The position numbers and the translations under genes were made by a program. From Metellina segmentata (lineage: Eukaryota > Arthropoda > Arachnida > Araneae > Tetragnathidae): DNA of 64,000 nucleotides. The DNA lies in assembly GCA_947359465.1 (NCBI GenBank), contig OX375873.1, positions 131,890,899-131,954,898 on the forward strand. Direction: 5' to 3'. Position 1 is the stretch's first letter. The number at the start of each line of letters is the position of its first letter. The notes under the pieces were generated by a model. The model saw only the letters and a list, made by a program, of their open reading frames with translations. It had not been told where the DNA came from and did no database searches. Of the stretch, positions 55,391 through 64,000 are shown piece after piece.

Positions 55391-56935
55391 CCGCCAGTGC
55401 CCGTAAACTATATACAACTAGCCACTGCGTAGCTAGCCCGGCGTTGCCCGTGCCCGTGGTGTAAGGAATTAAGCTGGAGTAAAATTTTCCGCAGATTTCA
55501 AATCCGTTGAAGATATATTCAATAGAAAAATTATTTATTTAAAGAAAATCATATTTTTAGGTATCAATCTAAACTGAAATTTTCCGCAGTTTTCAAATCC
55601 TTTGAAATTTTTACTCTATATTTAACGGTCTTGGATAGAGGTCCACAACCTGCGGCCAGCGGGCCATATACAGCCAGCGAATCATCAATTTGCGGCCCGC
55701 AAACTAATTTTGACTAAACTTCCAAGAGGATTTAAGTTAAAAAGCAAATTGACTGACAAACATTCAGAATCAGTCTTAAGAGTTTCTACTAGCAGTATTG
55801 AACCTGACATACCTAAATTAGTAAATAAAACTCAGTATCAGCCATCCCATTAGCAAGCTGTAACATAATTGTTTATGCTTTAGAAATTTGTATCTATATA
55901 AATAAGAATGGAGTGTTTGTTTGTGCATTCAATATTTTCGGCCTATATCAAGTTTTCTATCCGTTTTGGACCCTTCTTAATGCCAAATCCGCCTCTTTCG
56001 CGTTTGGTGTATGTCTGTCTGTCTGTCCGTCCATCTGTCTGTCTGTCAGTCTGTCTGTCTGTATGTATGTATGTCTGTATGTATGTATGTACCCTATACA
56101 CGTCCACACGGTTTAATATATTTTCATGGAAATTTGCATACAGTGAGTAATTATCTTCATTTAGTGAGTGGAATTGGTTGAGAAAGTCTGTGTGTCCGTC
56201 TTTCTGATATATGTTCGATTTTGTGTTTGCACAGGCATCACATGAATTTTATTCCAGATATTTTATTGCAATTTATTTTGTTTTATACGTTAACTATTGA
56301 TTTAGTGAATGCAATATTAAACACTTCTTTATTGTTATATTTAGACGAGTTTCATGCTAAAACACCCGAGTAAATATACTTAAATCAACCAAAATTTGGT
56401 AATTTTGGAAAAATTTGGATAGTACGTTGCATATTGCGATTACTTCAATTGCTTTACCAGTACTGCTGAAAAAGTAATTATTCTTCACAAAATTATCTGG
56501 TTTAGGGAATTTCAGATCTGATACTTCATTTATTTCGAGTCTTATTTTTCTTCTTTGCGCAATGAAAACGATTTCCGAGTATTTGGGACAGACGATATTT
56601 TTCAACGAACGGTAATGAACAAGATAACGCGAGCAGTGATATTTTTTGTTTCTTTCTCTCTGAATTAATTTCACATTTCTAAATTTTGTGCACTTTTAGT
56701 TGTAAGTTGTGGTAACTATGCTAGATCAAGAGATAAAAATAAATCACAAATTAATATCTTAAAAAAAAAAATTCCGACATCTTTTATTTTGTTTTAGTTT
56801 TCTGTTTTCTGTTTTGAATATGTATTATTTTAATAAATGTAGTTTCCTCTCTTCTCTTAACACCACAAAGTATTCCACTTAAAATTAGCAGGTAAGTCAG
56901 AATAAATTTTCAGTAAATTTTAAGTGCATTTATGC
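55391..56935. other. Repeat-derived flank with tetranucleotide repeat
   Basis: Begins with GTAGCTAGCCCGGCGTTGCC, a word I associate with dispersed arthropod repeats. Also contains a (CTGT)n/(GTAT)n microsatellite at about 56,012-56,092. Short frames across the microsatellite are artefacts. A 105-residue minus-strand frame (56,357-56,674) has no recognisable domain. Confidence 0.45.
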
Positions 56936-56950
56936 CTATAATGAAAGAAA

Positions 56951-57112
56951 AATGCCGTTCTTTAAATAATAATGCCGTTATTTAAATAATAATGCCATTT
57001 TTGAAAGAATAATGCAGTTATTGAAAGAATAATGCAGCTATTGAAAGAATAATGCAGTTATTGAAAGAATAATGCAGTTATTGAAAGAATAATGCGTTAT
57101 TGAAACAATAAT
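56951..57112. repeat. 20-bp tandem repeat, about eight units
   Basis: AATGCAGTTATTGAAAGAAT and variants repeat every 20 bp from 56,951. The first three units differ (AATGCCGTT and similar) and the last is shortened. Confidence 0.95.
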
Positions 57113-58300
57113 AATGTTTAAAAAATCCGAACTAGAACTTTTCAGACATTAAAAAATTCGTTGTCATAATGACAAGAGAAGATTGCAAAATTTCACAATG
57201 TCACATACTGGATGTAAGAGTGCCACAAGTAAAAAAATATTGTTTTGTTGACTATGAGTGCGAGAGCACTCACCGTAAATCGTAATTTTTATTATTTGAG
57301 TTGACCATGAAAAGAACTTAAGAAAGGGAATTACAAATCTCCCTCAAAATAATCGTTTGTAGTAGTAACCATAGTGTCACCTTTCGTCATTTTGTAGCTT
57401 TGTCATGCAGCAAGGGTGCGATGGATGTGAAATGTATTACATGAATGGAAATTCATGTGTAGGATTTGTGTCCAAAGTAAGCTGTATAAATTATAAAGAT
57501 GGCGAAAGGTATTCAAATAAATTTTTATTCTACAAAAAACGTCCTTATATATTTTGATTATCTCTTCAATTTAGTGTAAACCAATTCAAACCGAGTAAGG
57601 TAGGGTATTTTGCTAATATTAAATATATTTGATACTGTAATTTTTATTTCTAATTTTACTGGTATCATTAAAATTTCTGCTACTCATCTTTATTGCTCAT
57701 TGTACTATTACTGTTATAAAATTTATAACCTAAAATAATTTGCTGAAGTACATATGACGTATTTGAGACACATTCTTAAAAGTAATTCTAAATGATTGAT
57801 CATTGCAAATGTTTGTTAACTTCTTTTTTTAAACTATTCACAATATCATTCATTTAGCTCTGTAACAAGCTCCTAGATTTTTTGAGAAAACATTTGTAAG
57901 TTTAATCTTAAAAAAAAAGTGATTATTTTTTACTATTCATATTAATTGTAATAACAGCTGTACATAACTGGGTAGTAGCACTTTCATTGTGTCTGTGCTG
58001 TAACTTCATTTTCTGCCCATATGCCACAATCAACAATCAACGGTGCGAGTGGCCCTTCCCCCAAAAAGGTTGTGCTCCCCCAGTCAAGAAGATAGAAAGA
58101 AGAAGTGTGACTATAATTAAAAGATTTATCGTCTGGCTGGATAAACATTTCTCCGCGCAAAATCAAAGCGGGAAGGAAAAAAATAATTTTCTCCGCGTTC
58201 TGCCGTTGAAAAAAACTTGACATGATTCCAAACCCTGACTGCAAGGTCGCATGAGTGAAAAAGTTCTCCCCGTTTAAAAAACCGATGGAGAATAAAACCA
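57113..58300. other. AT-rich intergenic DNA, nothing recognised
   Basis: Overlapping frames on both strands near 57,984-58,300 lack recognisable domains. Confidence 0.45.
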
Positions 58301-58307
58301 TGATATT

Positions 58308-58465
58308 TATTTAAAAATCTTCTGGATTGAATTTTAAAATTCGCCGCGACCCAAAAATTGCAAACAATTTGGACTACCTGTGTGCCCAATCTCATTGCTG
58401 TAAGTGGCATAGAATCATCAGGATTTTGCGGCCTCAAACAAACAAACACTTTCTATTATAAAAGT
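58308..58465 (+). repeat. Dispersed repeat 3' end (second copy)
   Basis: Matches 38,445-38,635: GCCGCGACCCAAAAATTGCA, GGACTACCTGTGTGCCC and GATTTTGCGGCC in the same order. It ends with CAAACAAACAAACACTTT in place of the long poly(A). Confidence 0.65.
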
Positions 58466-59755
58466 AAGAGAAGGAGATGCATTTTTAAACACACTGTTTT
58501 ACAATAAATTCAAGAATTCATTCTTCAAAATTCGCTTATTAAGATTGTTTATACTAATCTAGTTAGCTTTGATATTTTGATTCGACCAATCAATCGTTTA
58601 TGCAAATGCATTTTGCATTGCATCCACCTATTTAATTTCCTACACCTCAAGATTAATTTATAACAACATTTATTCATACTGAATGCGTGTTTCTTGTTCA
58701 ATGTGGTGACTTAGAATTCATTAGAAATGAAGAGTTTACACGATACTTTTAAAAAACAGCTTCGAAGAGCTATAATCTCCTCGTAGTTTATTAACATAAA
58801 TGATACTCTTATTTATCAACGCATTAAATGACACAATTTTCATGAAACACAGTAAAATTGTGCGGTTTAAGGGAATATGAATACAATGTGTATTAGAATA
58901 GATAATAAAAGGAAAAAGGCTTGAGTATTTTAATTCCTTATTTCTCAGTTATAATATGCAACTCTGTTGTGGTACGAATGTCGTTTCATCATTTAAATCC
59001 CTGCAGAGAAGACAAAATGTAGAGAGCTTGATTTTGTAACTTTAAATTTCTATTTAATATACATTCATGAGTAAAATCGAAGCCTAATATTTAAAATATT
59101 ACGAAGCTGTCGTGAAAATTTATTGTAGAGATTTTAATTTATTAAAGAGATTGCTGCACACCCTGGTGGATATTTCTTTCTATATCTCAAAATCAAAAGG
59201 AGCATTTATCGTCGAATGCGACCGTGAAAATGAGTAAGAACAATCGTAAAAGGAAGTCAATACGGAATTTAATATGAAATCGCTGAAATAAGCTCTTCAG
59301 CACGCATGATTTAGCAGTGTTAATCCTCGGGATTTAGATGCAGGATTGCTGCCTCGGGTGACGTCATAGACATCTTGTCTGCTCATTGGAGAGGCCCAAA
59401 CTGCGGAACCGTTGCCAAACAGTTCGGAAAACATTCACTTAACATCCGAGTCCTTTGAGTCATTCGTCGAGCGAAGTATGTCAACAAGTTTGAAGCACCC
59501 GGATGCAAATGAAAGTTGAGGGACCAGAGAACTACGCGGCTGATCATTCTCATTTATTAAAGAACCTTTTCGGTGCATTGCTTGTCCTGTTTGGATTTAG
59601 TTTTAATTCTTGTGTCGAGTTTGTGAACTGTACTGACGGTTGTGAATTATTTATTAAAAATAAAAAAGTTATGGATATTTATTAACCCAATCCACGCACA
59701 TGCTTCCTTTCCTAGTGATTACTTCGACTTAGTCGTTCATCACAATCAGGCCAAT
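58466..59755. other. AT-rich intergenic DNA, nothing recognised
   Basis: A slightly GC-richer stretch at 59,310-59,520 includes GTGACGTCAT but no gene that I can support. Confidence 0.45.
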
Positions 59756-59985
59756 TTTGCTTCTGACGGTAAATCTCGTTCATAGGAAATCAGATCAATT
59801 GCCGATTTTAAGACGATAACTAGATCAAGATCTGGTCAGTTTTTTCGAATGACGAGATATGTCGTCCATCAAAATCTATCTGGTAAGTGTTATCGAATGA
59901 CGAAATGCTTCGTCCATCGAGATCTGTCTGATTGTCGAACGAGATCAAGTTCTGGTCAGTTTTGTTTAATGACAAGATACCAAGA
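59756..59985. repeat. Palindromic GAGATATCTCGTC cluster
   Basis: AGATCAAGATCTGGTCAGTT and GAATGACGAGATATGTCGTC-like units recur three to four times with decay. Confidence 0.65.
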
Positions 59986-60231
59986 CACACAAATCGGCAT
60001 TTATGGATGTTCTTTCTAGAGAAGATTTTCTAGACTATTATTCCATTACTCATATGCGAAAAGTATGAAGTTTGTTTCATAACCTAAACTGACATATAAA
60101 CTTTCAAGTATAGCACACTATTTCCCAAAGTCATAAAATATTAAGCGCATTTATCTTGAAATAATGTGGATTCGCGTTTTTGGTTTGGTGCCAATAATAT
60201 ATTTTTAGTATAACACAGAAGAAGGCACATA

Positions 60232-60710
60232 CAGGGTGATTCATTAGGTAAGTCTACAATTTCAACGCACTATGTAACAGTGACAACGTAAGATATTTTA
60301 TGTTGCCTGTAACAGAAGTTTTGGTGAATGTTTAAAGTTTTTTAGAGAGAGTCACAGATGTTCTATGTGTGCAACTTTAGTCACACTACACACTTTGAAC
60401 CGGTAACCCATTTCTTCCTAGACTTGTATTAAGGTGTCTGAAGCAAGTGCAGTGATAGTTGTGGCGATCCGCTGTTTCAACTCCTCTAGATCAACAGCAT
60501 GAGGAGGGTTAAATACGTTATCCTTTATGTAGCCCCAAAGAAAAAAGTCACATGGTGTTAAATCAAGGTATCTGGGTGACCATAGGGATGAGAGCACATG
60601 GCATGCTGTAGTGGGCGCTTTGTTCAATCCATCGGTGAATAAACTGTTAATAGAAGTCATTCCTGTTTTACAGCAGCTGGAAACTGTATACGTACTTATG
60701 AATCACCCTG
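60232..60710 (-). mobile_element. Internally deleted mariner-like element with intact ends
   Basis: Inverted repeats CAGGGTGATTCAT (start) and ATGAATCACCCTG (end) are flanked by TA at 60,230-60,231 and 60,711-60,712, the mariner signature. The minus-strand frame 60,418-60,660 keeps the C-terminal transposase segment with SPRYLDLTPCDFFLWGYIKD. The 479-bp copy lacks the N-terminal and first catalytic parts, so it is non-autonomous. Confidence 0.85.
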
Positions 60711-60839
60711 TATACTATTTCCCGATAACCAAGTTAACGGTTATTGTTAATTTGCGGTTACAGAGTTATTATGATCTGCTAATACTAGGCTTTATTAATC
60801 AGTAGGCGATTAGTTTTAATGGTTATCATTAAATGTTAG

Positions 60840-62274
60840 AAGAGAGAGAGAGTTGACATATATTTTTATTTAAATTCGTATTGAACACATTATGTTTACA
60901 TTTTCTAACTAAAGGTTAAAAAATATAGTTTACCAAAATTATATTTTCAGTAAATACTAATTTTATTTTATCAATAAAAAGTTTACTTACTTTTTATAAA
61001 TTTCAATAACAGAGAGAATTTTGCTCGTGCCCAACTGTCTTTTTACTGACAAACGTTCAAAACAAAGTGAAATTTATTTTTTAAGTATCAGTTTTTTAAT
61101 TGAAAAAATTTAGTTCAACTTAAATTGCATTATTAATATCTTAAAAGCATTTATCATAACTGAATATTTTCTATAAGTTACTGTGAGTGATGTTTTGCAA
61201 TACTGTTATTTAACATTCGATTGGCATAGCAATCATTTCTCTGTACAGTAAAAATAAAAACACTTGTACAGGTGATATCGCGATACTGTGCTGTGACGTC
61301 ACGACCAGAGCTGAGTACTAAGATATAGCTCAATGTAATTCATTCTATTCTAACACTGCGATCTTTTTTGTTTTGTCAAAATTATATTAGGCAATTATTA
61401 AATTATATATATATAGGTTTTTGGACGATGGCCCATCAACGATTTTCATACATCGTAAAAGCATAAATAGATACAATTCCGTTTAATTTAAAAAAAAAGA
61501 AAACGGCAAAGACGAACAATAAACATAACTTAAAAGTTATGCAAACCCCATGTTTTTAAATACCTTAAAAAGTTTTAGACTTTATGAAAAGTATTGAGTT
61601 AAAAATGGGTAATGAATTTACTATATTATACATAAACACAAATATTTAACTTTTATGTACGCACATGTGATCAATGGTAGAGCAAATTACAAAAATGTTG
61701 TAGTTATTCATTCCTTTATAACTATCTATCTGGGAACACTAACCAAAAATTCCATAATGATTAGAGGAGTATTTTATGAGATATCATGTTTTGCCAGTTT
61801 ACTTCGTTAGTGAACTCTGCCAATTACTGTGACGTCACGGAAGAGGAAAGCAGACCTCTCTAGATTGCCTTGGTAATAAGTACAATGAGTAAATACGAAG
61901 CAATAGGATTTCCTTATATTTCATTAAAAACTAATTTAGTTCCATAGATTAATGGATTCGAAAAAAAAAAACATTTGATGGTAAAAATATATTTTGCAGC
62001 AGAAAATAGTATTGTCTAACTTATGGAGGGTTAATTTTATCAGAGAACGAAAACTGAAATATATTCTGGAATTTCATATTACAAATAAAGCAGTTACGGG
62101 AATTCCATATTACGAATAAAGCAGTTTCGGGAACTGCAAACCAAATATTGTTTTCGTCTGAAGCATTTCTTGCAAACTTTCAGTCGCTTACGACAGCCTT
62201 TTATCGACTGTACACCTAGAGCTACAAAAATATTATTAATAAAGATTGTAGTGTTTAGATTATGATATATTTTG

Positions 62275-62275
<1 letters not shown>
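60840..62275. other. AT-rich intergenic DNA, nothing recognised
   Basis: Contains two isolated GTGACGTCAC palindromes near 61,293 and 61,830 and a duplicated GGAATTCCATATTACAAATA-like 35-bp word near 62,070-62,120. No gene supported. Confidence 0.45.

Positions 62276-62276
<1 letters not shown>

Positions 62277-62327
<51 letters not shown>
62277..62327. repeat. (TA)n(TG)n microsatellite
   Basis: TA dinucleotides run directly into TG dinucleotides. Confidence 0.95.
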
Positions 62328-62522
62328 TTCTAGATTTTGTTACTCAAAACAGATAAAAGCAGATAATTGATAACTATTCTAATAAAACAATTGGAATTGA
62401 TAAATAATTTCAAGCACTTTCTAATACTAATTTCACGAAAATATTTAGTCAAGGCAAAAGCCTTATCTTCAGCGACATTGCTTATGTGCATACATTCATC
62501 ATAGTGAATGCGCTGGGTAAGG

Positions 62523-62705
62523 TTTAACCCACCAAGAGGCTTCGGCTAGATAGCTCGCCAACAAAATCTGGTCAATTTTGCGAGATATTTCAAGTTAGTG
62601 CAGATTTATTTTTTGCTGAATCAAGATCGGGTCAGTTTTCTTCTAATGACATAATACTGTCCTAGAAGATCTTGTCAGGGTTTGCTAAGGACAAGATACC
62701 TCGTC
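62523..62705. repeat. Palindromic GAGATATCTCGTC cluster
   Basis: Decayed copies begin after TTAACCCACCAAGAGG and end CAAGATACCTCGTC, directly before the next SINE-B sequence. Confidence 0.6.
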
Positions 62706-62805
62706 GGGTTGGTTGGTTAGTGGGGGTTTTATGGCGCAAGAACCATATTTGGCTATGCTGCGCCAAACATTAGACATACAACAACAAGTATATCAAGACA
62801 TACAA
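62706..62805 (-). repeat. SINE family B, left part
   Basis: GGGTTTTATGGCGCAAGAAC and CATATTTGGCTATGCTGCGC match other family-B copies. The copy is interrupted at 62,806 and resumes at 63,954. Confidence 0.65.
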
Positions 62806-63953
62806 TGTTGATTGGGTTCTTTCTGTTGCTTCCAAAATCATAAAAGTCAAACCAGCAGTTTTTAGTCCCAAGATAATTTATTCAATGAAAAGGGACACGA
62901 TAAAAAACATTTAAAAAACGTAAACAGAAATCATTACTCCTATATAACGACGGTAGCGCAGATCAACTTAATCCGAAGGAAATACCAATCGAACCCTTCA
63001 AGCTCGTCTTTCTCAAGACTCACCCTTGATCTTCGCAACCCTTCGCTGGGATGCCGCGCTTGTCACTCGCCAACCGCTCCAATTGACACTGGGAATGCGA
63101 CATAGATGTCGATGTTTTCAAAACATCGATGTTTTAAAAAAAAACATCGATGTATTGGAGTCGATGTTTTTAACATCGATGTATTGGAGTCGATGTTTTT
63201 AACATCGATGTATTGGAGTCGATGTTTTTGTAACATCCATGTTTATACTTATCGATGTTTTATTTTCAAATGAAAAAAGTACCGTTATAAAAATTTAAAA
63301 AATAACCAAGTAGCATAATTTTTATAATCAGCAAATTGAACATACTTTTAGACCAAAGTGTCAAAGGGTGAAGGGTCTGAAAAGTACGGATGCGACATCG
63401 ATGTCGATGTTTTCAAAACATGGAGCCGATGTTGCATCACTATTTGCTAAACCAGTTTTAAGAAATGGGGAAAAATGTTTAAATACACCGAATTTTAAAA
63501 ACATCGATGGTTTGGGGGCGATGCATTATCAACATCGATGTTTTAATTTTGAACATAGATGTTTCAAAACATCGATGTCGCATCACTATAGGTGCTAATC
63601 CAGTTTTAAGAAATGGGGGAAAATGTTTAAATACACTGAATTGTAAAAACATATATAGTTTTGGTGCAATGTATTGTCAACATCGATGTTTTAATTTTGA
63701 AAATCGAAGTTTCAAAACATCGATGTTTTGCTGTCAATGTAGCATCACTAGTTGCTAAACCAGTTTTAAGAAATGGGGAAAAAGTTTAAATACACTGAAT
63801 TTTAAAAACATCGATGTTTTAGTGGCGATTTATTATCACCATCGATGTTTTAATTTTTAACATCGATGTTTCAAAATATCGGTGTTTCGCTGTCGATGTC
63901 GCATCACTAATTGGCGCTCGCCAATCTCTCCACTTGGCGACAGCTTCCTGACA
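62806..63953. mobile_element. Solo-LTR-like insertion, 1148 bp
   Basis: Starts TGTTGATTGGG and ends TTCCTGACA (TG...CA). It is flanked by the direct repeat TACAA at 62,801-62,805 and 63,954-63,958. Removing it rejoins the family-B SINE. No retrotransposon coding region is inside. The right two thirds consist largely of the minisatellite in the next entry. Confidence 0.6.
63100..63905. repeat. ACATCGATGT minisatellite
   Basis: The palindromic core ACATCGATGT appears more than fifteen times. The first part has a short GTATTGGAGTCGATGTTTTT unit. The second part has roughly 190-bp units (ACCAGTTTTAAGAAATGGGG... GTCGCATCACTA) repeated about three times. Frames across it are artefacts. Confidence 0.9.
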
Positions 63954-64000
63954 TACAATATCAATAGACAGACACGTAATGAAAGTTTTACTGACAGAAG
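63954..64000 (-). repeat. SINE family B, right part (cut by the window edge)
   Basis: TCAATAGACAGACACGTAAT and GAAAGTTTTACTGACAGAAG continue the family-B body; the tRNA head would lie beyond the window. Confidence 0.65.

Overview
The window looks like intergenic or intronic DNA of an animal, most likely an arthropod and perhaps an arachnid. It is AT-rich, full of microsatellites, tRNA-derived SINEs and decayed DNA transposons, and contains no complete host gene that I can recognise. The taxon is an inference from the repeat families; nothing in the window names the species.

The centre (39,714-55,384) is a 15.7-kb Maverick/Polinton, a virus-like self-synthesising transposon. It is bounded by about 465-bp terminal inverted repeats beginning AGTAGAGAG and by a perfect 6-bp target-site duplication, TTGGTA. 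On the plus strand at the left lies a type-B DNA polymerase gene (N-terminal C2H2 fingers, one 125-bp intron) that breaks off shortly after palm motif A. On the minus strand from 54.6 to 47.0 kb lie, in transcription order: a PC4-like-domain protein, a retroviral-type integrase with a chromodomain, a minor capsid (penton) protein, a small basic protein, a double jelly-roll major capsid protein, an adenain-like cysteine protease, a Cys-rich membrane protein, a packaging ATPase, and two small Polinton-type proteins. All the minus-strand frames are open and the repeats are identical over most of their length, so the element looks young. The polymerase C-terminal half has been replaced by about 3 kb of unrelated DNA with a long (TA)n tract, a TTAA-flanked MITE and a possible 3' exon.

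Left flank (1-39.7 kb): a 120-bp tandem array split by a solo LTR; SINEs of two families, often next to clusters of the palindrome GACGAGATATCTCGTC; a Tc1 relic; a TTAA-flanked Kolobok-like transposon relic inside a diverged tandem repeat; two hAT MITEs with perfect 8-bp duplications; a decayed tandem repeat at 18.6-19.8 kb; a 3.7-kb satellite (232/230-bp units) at 26.3-29.95 kb; a second TTAA element; and a mariner-like transposase relic at 33-34 kb. Several islands of more GC-rich, non-repetitive DNA (about 1.1, 6.7, 12.6, 14.0, 18.1, 29.95 and 37.1 kb) are the best candidates for conserved host regulatory DNA.

Right flank (55.4-64 kb): AT-rich DNA with a dispersed-repeat end shared with 38.4 kb, tetranucleotide and 20-bp tandem repeats, a deleted mariner with intact ends, and a SINE split by a 1.1-kb solo-LTR-like insertion whose interior carries an ACATCGATGT minisatellite.
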